From assembly GCF_004104355.1 (NCBI RefSeq), contig NZ_RJLM01000005.1, positions 62,001-126,000 on the forward strand: a DNA stretch of 64,000 bases, written 5' to 3'. The notes under the pieces are model-generated. The model was given only the letters and a program-made list of their open reading frames with translations. It was not told the origin of the DNA and ran no database searches. Shown piece after piece: positions 31,775 to 41,300 of this stretch; within the stretch, counting starts at the first letter, position 1; each line of letters opens with the position of its first letter. Source of the DNA: Photobacterium chitinilyticum. Lineage in GTDB: Bacteria > Pseudomonadota > Gammaproteobacteria > Enterobacterales > Vibrionaceae. The translations under genes and the position numbers were made by a program.

Positions 31775-32824
31775 ATGGTAGGCTCGGTGGTGGCTGTGGA
31801 GTGGATTAACTTTGTTATCTTTAATGCGGTAGCACCCATTCCCGAGTTGCACAAAGTCAGCGATGCCGGCGCTGGGAAAAATCTGATGCAATTAACACCG
31901 ACACGGGATGCCGAGTTAATTGCGTGCGGGCGTGCCAACAGCACGTTGGGCGGGATGTTAACAGCGTCACCTATAGCTGGTTCGCAGTCTGTCAGTCCGG
32001 CAATTTTGGTACATGGAGTGCTTAAAGCGTTACAGAATCAAGGGCTAAAAGTTCGTCTTCATTGCTACCAGTTAGGGCTTGAACAACAGCCTGATTTCAG
32101 CGGCAACAGTCTTGATGACATCGTTTGTCATCACTGTCCGCTTGGCGAAGAAGCCCGCTTGATTAAACAGCGGCTATTGCCGGAGTTAGCGCGCCAGTTA
32201 CATGCCGGAGAAGGACATGTTATCGCTGAGTGCGGCGTTGGAGGGACAACATTTGCCACCTTGTGGCTGAGGCATTGGCTGGAATGGAATATCTCTTTGG
32301 CCGGAAGTACAAAAGATCCGGATAAGCTGGCGATTAAAGAACAGGTTCTTGCGCTTCTGGCGGGAAAGTTTGCCCACTTTCCTTGCAAGGTACTCCCGTT
32401 CTTACAACACCAGCAAGCTTCTGATCCTGTTCAGCGAGCGCTTTGTGCTTTGTTGATGACACGATGCAGTGACAACACGGTACTTGAACTAAAGCTTGCA
32501 GGCGGAATGATGTTTGTTGCGCCTTTGCTGGTGCTTGGAGCTGATGCCGTACGACACCAGTTGAAAATTGCGACAACACGATGGGTGTTAGAGGGCAAAG
32601 ATGCTCAAGCTGTTTTGTCGAGACTACCTTCAGCTTACGAGGTGGTGCCATCGACTACTGACTTTAATCGTTCCGTGTATCGGGCGTTGCATCTATATGA
32701 GCAGGGCTATGTCGTTGAAGGATGTGGGTTAGGAGGATGCTTGGTGTTGGCTGAACAATGGGGGTTATCTCAACAGCAGATCATCGATAGTTTGGATGCT
32801 GCTGTGAAGCCGTGGTTGGAATAA
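31775..32824 (+). CDS. CobT-like phosphoribosyltransferase of the UPF0284 type
   Basis: A 349-residue protein that is not the standard bacterial CobT. It matches the archaeal/cyanobacterial-style CobT-like family (UPF0284, TIGR00303): SDAGAGKNLMQLTPTRDAEL, AECGVGGTTFATLWLRHWL (the PGGTT-like loop), FAHFPCKVLPFL, LAGGMMFVAPLLVLGAD and a C-terminal GCGLGGCLVLAEQWG. The expected role is making alpha-ribazole phosphate from dimethylbenzimidazole and nicotinate mononucleotide, consistent with position between the aminopropanol and diamide genes. ATG 31775 is the first in frame after a stop; no good ribosome binding site is adjacent, so a later GTG may be used. The family's enzymatic proof is limited. 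Confidence 0.7.
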   Translation: MVGSVVAVEWINFVIFNAVAPIPELHKVSDAGAGKNLMQLTPTRDAELIACGRANSTLGGMLTASPIAGSQSVSPAILVHGVLKALQNQGLKVRLHCYQLGLEQQPDFSGNSLDDIVCHHCPLGEEARLIKQRLLPELARQLHAGEGHVIAECGVGGTTFATLWLRHWLEWNISLAGSTKDPDKLAIKEQVLALLAGKFAHFPCKVLPFLQHQQASDPVQRALCALLMTRCSDNTVLELKLAGGMMFVAPLLVLGADAVRHQLKIATTRWVLEGKDAQAVLSRLPSAYEVVPSTTDFNRSVYRALHLYEQGYVVEGCGLGGCLVLAEQWGLSQQQIIDSLDAAVKPWLE

Positions 32825-32887
32825 GTAACACACCTCTTCTTGCTTAAAAAGCATAGAAAGAGTTTGAGATTTTAGGTGGAAATAAGA

Positions 32888-34267
32888 ATGGAAAACACAT
32901 TAGTTCAATGTCCGGCATTAGTGGTTACAGCCCCTTCTTCAGGCAGTGGGAAAACCACGGTAGTCGCAGCATTGGCTCGTCACTTTCACTTACAGGGCAA
33001 GAGGGTTCGGGTGTTTAAGACCGGGCCGGATTTTATTGATCCGCGTTTTTTGGAGTTTGCATCTCAACAACCTGTCTATCAGCTCGACTTTTGGATGTGT
33101 GGTGAACAACATTGCAAAGCTTTAATTGCCCTGGCGGCGAAAGAGGCGGATCTGATCCTTATTGAGGGTGTCATGGGCATGTTCGATGGTCACTGTTCAA
33201 GTGCCGAAATAGCCGCTCGACTTGGAATTCCGGTTCTGGCCGTCATTGATGCGGGAGCGATGGCACAGACGTTTGGTGCTCTGGCATATGGTTTGGTGAA
33301 CTATCGAGATGACGTTGAGATGTTTGGCGTGGTCGCCAATCGTGTTGGCTCGCTTCATCATGCCCAAATGTTACAAGAAAGCTTGCCTGAGAATTTGGCT
33401 TTTTGCGGCTGGTTGCCAAAAGATACCGATATCACTTTACCAGAACGTCATTTAGGGCTGGTGCAAGCTGATGAGCTGGATGATTTGGATCACCGGTTAG
33501 ACAGAGCGGCAGATCTGATTGGAGAGTTTGGTACGGTCTCGCTCCCCCCTCCAGTGGCATTCGAGAATGTGTATGAAGATGCCATTTCGCCTTTATTAGC
33601 GGGTAAAACAATAGCAATCGCACGTGATAGGGCATTTAGCTTTATTTATCGTGCCAACATTGATCTCTTGAAATCACTAGGTGCAAAAGTGCACTTTTTT
33701 TCACCAGTGCTAGGAGATGGTCTGCCAGATTGTGATGCGCTTTACCTACCGGGTGGCTACCCTGAGTTATCAACTGATGCGTTGGTAGAAAATCAAATAC
33801 TTATAGATCAAATACAGCAGCATGTCGAACAAGGAAAACCCTGCTTAGCTGAGTGCGGTGGGATGTTGTATCTAAACCGTTCCTTGACGACATTAGACGG
33901 TATTACGACAACCTTAAGTAACGTACTTGAAGCCGATTCTGTGATGCAGCCAAAACTGGCTGCACTAGGTATGGTTGAAACGGATTTCAATTTGAACCTC
34001 AGTCAAGAGATCACAAACGATGAAGGGATTATTCTTGATGAAGATAGTGTTGTTAAGAACAAAAGCGGCATATTACGCGGACATACGTTCCATTATTCAA
34101 CGACTCAATCGCAAGAGCAGATTTTGACTCAGCCTATGACGCAACGTGGCCGTAAAACTGATCCGGTATGGGTGAAAAACAATCTGATAGCCTCGTATAT
34201 CCATTGGTATTTTCCGTCAAACCCTACACTGGTTGTAAAAATCTTCCTAGGTGAAGCGACAGGGTAA
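32888..34267 (+). CDS. cbiA: Cobyrinic acid a,c-diamide synthase
   Basis: A 459-residue amidotransferase. The N-terminal dethiobiotin-synthetase-like domain has P-loop APSSGSGKTTVVAALARHF and FKTGPDFIDPRFLE plus EGVMGMFDG. The C-terminal triad-type glutaminase has LPGGYPELS, the nucleophile Cys in CLAECGGMLYLN, and RGHTFHYS. It amidates the a and c side chains, ATP-dependent. I chose ATG 32888 with AGGTGG 8 bases upstream rather than GTG 32876. Unlike CbiP, it has the CbiA-type GYPEL. Its TAA overlaps the ATG of cobC by one base. Confidence 0.93.
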   Translation: MENTLVQCPALVVTAPSSGSGKTTVVAALARHFHLQGKRVRVFKTGPDFIDPRFLEFASQQPVYQLDFWMCGEQHCKALIALAAKEADLILIEGVMGMFDGHCSSAEIAARLGIPVLAVIDAGAMAQTFGALAYGLVNYRDDVEMFGVVANRVGSLHHAQMLQESLPENLAFCGWLPKDTDITLPERHLGLVQADELDDLDHRLDRAADLIGEFGTVSLPPPVAFENVYEDAISPLLAGKTIAIARDRAFSFIYRANIDLLKSLGAKVHFFSPVLGDGLPDCDALYLPGGYPELSTDALVENQILIDQIQQHVEQGKPCLAECGGMLYLNRSLTTLDGITTTLSNVLEADSVMQPKLAALGMVETDFNLNLSQEITNDEGIILDEDSVVKNKSGILRGHTFHYSTTQSQEQILTQPMTQRGRKTDPVWVKNNLIASYIHWYFPSNPTLVVKIFLGEATG

Positions 34268-34878
34268 TGAAGCTTATTTTACTCCGTCATGGTCAGACAC
34301 AATGGAATTTGGCCCGTAAACTTCAAGGTTGGCGAGATAGTCCGCTAACGCCTCAGGCCAAACGTCAGCTCTCGGCTTTGCCAAAAAATAAGCTTCAGAA
34401 CACGGTGATATACAGTAGTGATCTGGGACGGGCACAGTCAACTGCCCGCATTGTGGCCAATATCTCCGGAACTCATATCGTGACAGATCCCCGGCTGCGA
34501 GAACGTTGTTTCGGAATATTAGAAGGTAAAACTGTGATAAACAGTGCGGATGGTGGGGAATATTGGCGGGCCTATCATCAGCGTTATCGAATCCCTTTGA
34601 CAGACGTACCGGGAGTTGAATCAGAACTACAGTTCGAAATGCGGCTCAAGAGCTGGCTATATGAGGTTGGGAATAAACACCAAGGCGATACTGTGCTTGT
34701 GGTAAGCCATGGTGAATGGTTGCGGGCACTAATAAATATCATGGCTGGACAACCATCCTGGCATCAAGGAAAGGGGATTTTAAACAATGGTGAGCCTGTA
34801 GGTGTGATGAAATTTACCGTGCAAGTGTCTAGTCAGGATTTTTCATATGCAATTCAGCAAATAAAAAGGGGCTTGTAG
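34267..34878 (+). CDS. cobC: Alpha-ribazole-5'-phosphate phosphatase (histidine phosphatase)
   Basis: A 203-residue histidine phosphatase with the RHG motif in LILLRHGQTQWNLARKLQGW, IYSSDLGRAQSTARIV, RERCFGILEG and the second catalytic His in LVVSHGEWLRAL. In B12 synthesis CobC removes phosphate from alpha-ribazole 5'-phosphate (or from adenosylcobalamin phosphate). The family is hard to tell from phosphoglycerate mutase-like phosphatases, but the one-base overlap with cbiA and its position at the end of the B12 operon support CobC. No terminator is obvious after it. Confidence 0.85.
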   Translation: MKLILLRHGQTQWNLARKLQGWRDSPLTPQAKRQLSALPKNKLQNTVIYSSDLGRAQSTARIVANISGTHIVTDPRLRERCFGILEGKTVINSADGGEYWRAYHQRYRIPLTDVPGVESELQFEMRLKSWLYEVGNKHQGDTVLVVSHGEWLRALINIMAGQPSWHQGKGILNNGEPVGVMKFTVQVSSQDFSYAIQQIKRGL

Positions 34879-35002
34879 GTTTAGAAAGGTATGTGACATG
34901 TCGTAATTCCCCCCGAGTAGTTACTCTCTAAAAGACTTATTCTATTTAGATAAAGTGCAATCGAAATCAAATTGCGTGCAGGCTAAAAGGTTTGATCATT
35001 TT

Positions 35003-36145
35003 ATGAGTGATACTAATTTAACTAACAGTTGGTGGAAGAGGCTAGCAATTAAGTCAAAAGCGGTATGGCTGACTCTGTCAGGTGTTATAACGGCCTTAAG
35101 TGTCCCGGCATGGCAGTATTATGTTGTTGAGCAAGCTAACGTAAGTATTGAGATTGTAAAAATAGAGCGTAAGCAAAGGGACGGAGTTCAGTTCAGCCTT
35201 GACTCGGAGGAGCTGAAGTTGCTTGAGCCTTATATACCGGCGTTGTTTCTTTATGAAGCCAGTGATTTGGGAGGGCGTGGAGACAAACGTATCTCTCCCA
35301 GCTTTGAGCTGTCAATTTTAGAAAAGGCGTTTAAAAAAGCGACTCGTGAGCTTAAATTAATTTCAGTCAAGCAATTGCAGCTTGATAAATACATCTCAGA
35401 GTTAAGTCAGTTTATCGATCCGACAAACAAAATTAAAAAGCTCACTGAGTTTAGAGTCAGTGATTTTCGGCTGTGGAGCCTGGGCAGTTACATTGATGAT
35501 ATAGAGGCCAAATACTATGAAGATCAAGTTTTGGCATTAACACGGAATTATTCACAGCTTACATTTGATGAGCTCCATCAACCAAAGATTAACACAACGG
35601 CTCTGCGTTACCTGCTTCTCGACGTAAGAGAAGATTTGTCAGATGCTATCTCGGCGAGTGAGAAACAACAAAATAGATTAAGAAATAATATTCGAAGTAT
35701 TGAGCGACAACTTTCTGCACTTCGACAACAGTTTGAACAGCAATATAGTTATTTTGTAGTAGAGGTAATTGCATCGAATAGGGGACGCTCTGATACAACC
35801 TTATACTCAATGGGACTATTGAGAATTGTTTTTAGTGACAATAATTATGTTGATATTAATTTGACGCTAAATGAATCCTATCAGCATGCAGATCTGCCAG
35901 CTTCTGGGACAGAAACTTACTATTATCGCTCTGAGAGCCTAATGGATTTAACCGCTCAGGAGAGGAAATTAGTGAATAGCTATTGGGGCAGCCGTGGGGA
36001 AGTTCAGATCTATCTTTTAGATACTCAACAGCAGGTCTACAGCTCGAAGCCTGCGCCCTTTGTCGGTAACATAAAGCAAAAGGCAATGTTGGATTTGCTG
36101 AAAGATACAGCACATGGATCAATGGTTAGCGTATCAGGGTATTAA
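35003..36145 (+). CDS. Membrane-anchored coiled-coil protein of unknown function
   Basis: From ATG 35003 the protein has 380 residues. A single membrane segment lies near residues 20-40 (AVWLTLSGVITALSVPAW), then a largely helical exposed region with a coiled coil around residues 225-260 (EKQQNRLRNNIRSIERQLSA). A C-terminal probable beta domain follows (FFVVEVIASNRGRSDTTLYS-type strand, SGTETYYYRSESLMDLTAQE). A GTG at 34955 would add 16 residues before the Met; the later ATG fits the membrane topology better. No family is recognised. It sits between the B12 operon and a chemoreceptor and is not obviously tied to either. Confidence 0.6.
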   Translation: MSDTNLTNSWWKRLAIKSKAVWLTLSGVITALSVPAWQYYVVEQANVSIEIVKIERKQRDGVQFSLDSEELKLLEPYIPALFLYEASDLGGRGDKRISPSFELSILEKAFKKATRELKLISVKQLQLDKYISELSQFIDPTNKIKKLTEFRVSDFRLWSLGSYIDDIEAKYYEDQVLALTRNYSQLTFDELHQPKINTTALRYLLLDVREDLSDAISASEKQQNRLRNNIRSIERQLSALRQQFEQQYSYFVVEVIASNRGRSDTTLYSMGLLRIVFSDNNYVDINLTLNESYQHADLPASGTETYYYRSESLMDLTAQERKLVNSYWGSRGEVQIYLLDTQQQVYSSKPAPFVGNIKQKAMLDLLKDTAHGSMVSVSGY

Positions 36146-36222
36146 CCGCTCATATAAATTATAACCATGGTAAATGTATTGGTATTCTTAAATTGTTGAT
36201 ATTAATGAAAATAAATTGGCGT

Positions 36223-36238
36223 CAAAAATTAATTTTTG
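36223..36238. promoter_or_regulatory. 16-bp perfect palindrome upstream of a chemoreceptor gene
   Basis: CAAAAATTAATTTTTG is a perfect palindrome (flanks TCA...TGA nearly extend it), about 120 bases before the chemoreceptor start. It could be an operator for a dimeric regulator, but AT-richness lowers the significance. Confidence 0.3.
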
Positions 36239-36359
36239 CTGACATTTAATTGGCGGTGCTGAACTCTATAACAGATTGATAAAAATCAATATTTTTGCAC
36301 TCGAGCATGCTAAATTCGAACGCTTTTTGAAATAGAAACAAAGCTTAATAGGCTAGTTC

Positions 36360-37991
36360 ATGCTGTTTAATATCAATAACATATCTGTGCGAAAACAGGT
36401 TTTGCTACCTGTATTACTGATCTGCTTGATCATGTTAGTTGCTTTTGCTGTAGTGACCAAGGAGTCACGTCAACAACGCGCATTAAGTAGTGAGGTGACG
36501 TTTAGTGCCTTGTCTGCAAAGAGTATCGCTCTGGACGTATTGAAAAACACCTACCAGGTGCGAGTTAGTGCTATTTATAGCCTCTATGATCAATCTGTTC
36601 TCGCTAACTTGGATAGTGCTGTTCAAACCGGATTCAAGGAAAATAACCGTTTACTCGATCAGTTAAGTCAGAATGATTATCTCGCCAATTCTACTCGTGT
36701 TATTAGAGATAAAATGAAGCGTTATCAGGTTTTCCTCGAACAAGATTTGAAACCTTTTGTTAATCGAAAAAATGCAGGGAATGTGACTACCGAAGATGAG
36801 GAAAGACTAGCTTCTCGTTTTCGTGCAGTTGGTAGTGAATTGATTGGAGCCATCGATCAGCTGTCAATAGCCATCGAAGGGGATGTAAAGATTGAACTGG
36901 AACTTGTTGAGTCAGATTATCGCCAGATGATGCAAGGTGTAATGGTTATTATGGCCGTTATTGTGGGCGTGGGTTTGATGATAGCGTGGTACTTATCAGG
37001 ACTTATCGTTAATCCGATAATGTCTGTGCGTGATGCATTAAAGCGTGTAGCCCATGGCGATTTATCGGTACGGATAAATGAAGAGGGTGATAACGAGATC
37101 AGCCAGTTGAGCGGAGACCTTAACCTGACTCTTATGAAATTGAACGAAACAATCGGCTCACTTAACCGCATTAGCGAGGAGGTGGCTTCTGCATCCACCG
37201 AGTTAGCTGAAGTAATGGTATCTGCGCAAGATAACGCTCAGAGTGAATTGAGTGAAATTGAACAAGTTGCCTCGGCGGTCAATGAACTGTCGAGTACGGC
37301 AGAAAATGTAAGCGATAACGCATCGGAAGCCGATAATTGTGCTAAGCAAAGTCACAAAATGGTCAAAGAAGGTCTGAGTGTGTTTGCGCAAAGCGAAGAA
37401 GCAAACCGTGAAACCTCGGTCAAAATGGCTGAGGCGGCTCAGGTTGTGACCCATTTGCGTGAGAAATCCGAAGAAGTCAGTAAAGTTATTGAAGTTATCC
37501 AGTCAATCTCAGAGCAAACAAACTTACTGGCTTTAAATGCGGCGATTGAAGCTGCACGGGCTGGTGAATCTGGACGCGGTTTTGCCGTGGTCGCCGATGA
37601 GGTTAGGATGCTTGCGGCACGGACTCAAGATTCAACCCGTGAAATCCAAGCGATTATCGAAGATTTACAGCTTCAATCAACTAATGCCAATGAAGGTATG
37701 CAAGAGTCGTTGAAGATGCTGCAGACATCAGAAGAACTTACCGGTGTGGCAAATGAAGTTCTTAACGGTATTACTGATGCAATCGATATGATTGGTGACA
37801 TGAATACGGAAGTAGCAACAGCTGCGGAGCAGCAATCTCAGGTTACCCAGAATATAAATCAGAACGTAGTGAATATGTCTGAACTGGTAAATATGAATGT
37901 TGTTGGAATTACTCAAAGTGCAAGCGCCAGTGAGGAGTTATCGCGATTGGCAGAACAACAGCACAAGCAGCTCGAGTTTTTTAGATGCTAA
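36360..37991 (+). CDS. Methyl-accepting chemotaxis protein
   Basis: A 543-residue chemoreceptor. A membrane segment (residues 13-30), a helical periplasmic domain of about 155 residues (four-helix-bundle-like) and a second membrane segment (about 190-210, [20 protein letters not shown]) are followed by a HAMP domain ([20 protein letters not shown]). The cytoplasmic signalling tip has the hairpin [20 protein letters not shown], the CheA/CheW contact motif. Methylation sites are likely in the E/Q-rich helices ([14 protein letters not shown]). It senses an unknown ligand and controls CheA. A strong terminator follows, so it is monocistronic. Confidence 0.92.
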   Translation: MLFNINNISVRKQVLLPVLLICLIMLVAFAVVTKESRQQRALSSEVTFSALSAKSIALDVLKNTYQVRVSAIYSLYDQSVLANLDSAVQTGFKENNRLLDQLSQNDYLANSTRVIRDKMKRYQVFLEQDLKPFVNRKNAGNVTTEDEERLASRFRAVGSELIGAIDQLSIAIEGDVKIELELVESDYRQMMQGVMVIMAVIVGVGLMIAWYLSGLIVNPIMSVRDALKRVAHGDLSVRINEEGDNEISQLSGDLNLTLMKLNETIGSLNRISEEVASASTELAEVMVSAQDNAQSELSEIEQVASAVNELSSTAENVSDNASEADNCAKQSHKMVKEGLSVFAQSEEANRETSVKMAEAAQVVTHLREKSEEVSKVIEVIQSISEQTNLLALNAAIEAARAGESGRGFAVVADEVRMLAARTQDSTREIQAIIEDLQLQSTNANEGMQESLKMLQTSEELTGVANEVLNGITDAIDMIGDMNTEVATAAEQQSQVTQNINQNVVNMSELVNMNVVGITQSASASEELSRLAEQQHKQLEFFRC

Positions 37992-38051
37992 GATCTTCAA
38001 AGACTTGGGTAATGGCTAGTGCTATCGCACTCAACTAAATTTAATTCAATC

Positions 38052-38078
38052 AAGGGACCTAATCAGGTCCCTTTTTTT
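38052..38078 (+). terminator. Intrinsic terminator after the chemoreceptor
   Basis: AAGGGACCT and AGGTCCCTT form a perfect 9-bp stem around AATC, followed by a T run to 38078. A textbook terminator. Confidence 0.92.
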
Positions 38079-38303
38079 ATCTGAGCTTTACTAATATGCG
38101 GACGTTTTAGCTTCTAAATATATTGAGCAAGATCATCATTTGGCTCTTCCTTCCAATTGCCCCGGCAACTTATCCCCCTAACGGGGGATGCTGCGATTCA
38201 ACGTAAGTTCTATAACCATCAATAAGTAAGCTTTATCCAGTATCCACGAACAGAAAATTGGTGTTTGTAACTGGCTTTTCGTAGAAGAGATACAAGGAAC
38301 TGT
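38079..38303. other. Leader region of the large lipoprotein gene
   Basis: No gene. A perfect hairpin ATCCCCC/GGGGGAT around TAAC lies at 38172-38189, about 115 bases before the lipoprotein start and without a T tract. It may be a leader structure. Confidence 0.4.
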
Positions 38304-41300
38304 ATGATGAAACGACATCCACTTGCTATCGCAGTAGGGCTGGGGACCTTACTGATGCTAGCTGGCTGCGACGATGATAACAGCAGCAATACTGCCGTTG
38401 ATACGCCTCAGCCTACCCCACACCCCCAAACAACCATGAGTGTGACAGCGATTGATGGTTATCTTAACAAAGCAACTGTCTGGCTGGATCTTGATAAGGA
38501 TTATCAGCTTGATGCTAATGAGCCGAATGTAAAAAGTGGTGAGAAAGGCTTTGCTGAGTTAGATGTCAGTGGTATTGAGAATCCAGAGCAATATCCCATT
38601 GTTGTAAAGGCGATTATTGGCGAAACGATTGATGAAGATAATCCAGGTGTGACTGTCAATAAGGACTTCATCATGTCGGCTCCGGCAGGTAGTGATGTCG
38701 TTAGCCCTTTGACGACGATGGTTGATATGAAGATACGCAGCGAGGGTATACCTGCCGAGCAAGCTGTGACGGAAGTGGCCAGTATGCTGGGAATTGATGC
38801 TGATCTGATATCGGGAGACTATGGTGATAATAACCCTCAGATAAATACCGTAGCAGTAAAATTAGTACAGCAATCTGCGAAGTCGATTGTATCGGCAGGA
38901 ATTTTACCTAACAGTGAAAATGTACTAAGTGAAGATAATATCGCCAATACACTTGCTGATGTCTTGGCCAAAGGGGATGAGGTTGGAACGGTACTGAAGA
39001 GTGACCGTGGAGATGAAGTCAGTGATGACTATGATTTTGAGCGTATTGTCAGTGAATCTATTGTTGTAGATTCTGACTCTGATAAGGATGGTGTTGCTGA
39101 TTCTGATGATAAATTCCCTAATGAAAGTACCGAGTGGGCCGATGCTGACGGTGATACCTATGGTGATAATCTAGCAGATAAGTTCCCCGAAGATGCGACG
39201 GAGTGGGCCGATACCGACGGTGATAATTATGGCGATAATATCGCGGATAAGTTCCCCGAAGATGCGACGGAGTGGGCCGATACCGACGGTGACAACTATG
39301 GTGATAATATCGCGGATAAGTTCCCCGAAGATGCGACCGAGTGGGCCGACACCGACGGTGATAATTATGGCGATAATATCGCGGATAAGTTCCCCGAAGA
39401 TGCGACCGAGTGGGCCGATTCCGACGGTGACAACTATGGCGATAATTTCGCAGATAAATTCCCCGAAGACAGCACTGAGTGGTTTGACTCAGATAATGAC
39501 AATGTCGGTGATAATAGTGATGATTATCCGGACAATGCTGAAAAATCGGTTGCCGACATAACAAATACCGCCCATAAGACTGGCCCTGTGATGATTCATT
39601 GGCTCAGTGATGTACGTGAAGTGAACACAAGCACTGTCACTGTGGTTGAGGCTTTCAATAATGGTGATATTCGAACTTCCGAGTCAATGACATACACCAT
39701 GGCCGGTAGCAATCGCTATTTCGGAAAAGAAGCTGAAGTTGATGTACTGCATCCAAATGGAGATTTTTCTCGGTCATTGGTGTGGGAATATGATTTCAAT
39801 CAAGATGGCCTTGTGAGCTTTAAGGGAAAAGCGTTGGATCGTGGTCGTCGGACACTGCAGGGTGAAACCTTTTGGCGTTATAGTGATGAGGCGAGTGCCC
39901 AACCAGGCGGCGATAATGGTGAGGCTCCTCGCTACTTTGATGACCTTGATCTTGCAGCCCAGATTGATGCTAGGGATCTAACGGGTGTTGATATCATTCA
40001 GAGCATAACTGTAACCAGTGAGATGGTCGATACCACAGAAACGATCACCAAAAGCGTCAAGCAATACCCGCTGAATGGTTTTGATTTTGAAGCCGAAGAA
40101 TACTTACCCGATTATCAATATCAAACTGTAGCTACTTACAATAGCGGTTTGCTGGCTAGTTACGAAGAGTGGCGGGACTGGAGTGCTGACGGAACAGCGA
40201 ACGCCAGTTTCCAGCTTACCGTTAATGAAGGGCTTGATTATACCTTTGCATATCAGCGCCCAATATGGGCAAACCCACATGGTACTGACTTTGAAGAGTA
40301 CTCGCAGTATACCTATGTTCAGGGAAAAAACGGAGAGCTAGGTCCACAGTGGTATGAGCTTAATCGGCAGGTTAATTGGCAGGATGGATTAAAAACGGTT
40401 GTTCAGTCTGGCAAACGCTATTTGCTTGATGAAACTGAAGGTCGCCACCGGAAACGTACTAATGATGCGAACCCTGATGGGATGCTATTTAGTCGATACC
40501 AAACTGAAATCCGCGAAGTCAGTGCTGCCGAAACAGTTGAGACCTCCCGTTGGGCGATGTTTGCGATAGATGATAGTTACTTTGGTCAAGATCGCGAAAA
40601 TTTTACAGTATTGGCTAACGATATGGGGCAGGACTATAAAATATTCCAGCGTTTGGACAATGGTATATGGCTTGGTCACCGGTTCGCTGAGTGGGGAAGT
40701 CAGAACATAGTTGATTTAGCCGGTCAGGTCGAGGATCTGCGAGCGCAAAACTATGAGCTAGCTCAGATAACATCGGCGGAATTGCCCAGCCTGAGTAATT
40801 ATGACGGTAAAATATTAACATCATCATTCCGTATTGATGAAAATGGACAGCCAGTAACATGGCACTTCATTACTAACAACTCTGTAATAACGGGCAACGA
40901 AGATGGACGTTATCAGTTATTAGACATTACGTTGACGGATAATGGAATGAAGGAAGGTTGGCTGGTCAATGACAACGGGAGCGGATCTGTTGTTATTTCG
41001 GTACCGTTTACCGATAAGCCTTGGGATTGGTATAACGCTTATTGGCGGATGATGGTTGAAATAGATACTTTTAATACAATAGAAGGAAATACTTATAGCT
41101 GGACCAGTTGGTTAGGTGAGTTTTATCTGGATCAGGCACAGGCAAATGCCAGAGCGATAGAATTAGGCATCGGAGTCAAGGAGTACGCTGTGTGTACCGA
41201 AGGCGATACTGGCTGGGATGAGGTGAATGATGTGCCGGCAGGTAGCCCGAGTTATCAAGATTTTGTTGCCAGTGCCACGAATTGTCAGTATGAAACTGTC

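Noticed and set aside
39092-39508. Regularly spaced repeats that could suggest a CRISPR array.
   Set aside because: The units are contiguous without unique spacers, keep frame at 69 bp and encode calcium-type loops inside a long ORF.
39118-39564. A long minus-strand ORF (148 aa, Arg/His/Tyr-rich repeats) opposite the lipoprotein repeats.
   Set aside because: It is the mirror of the 69-bp repeats; the periodic composition arises from the coding strand, and no start site supports it.
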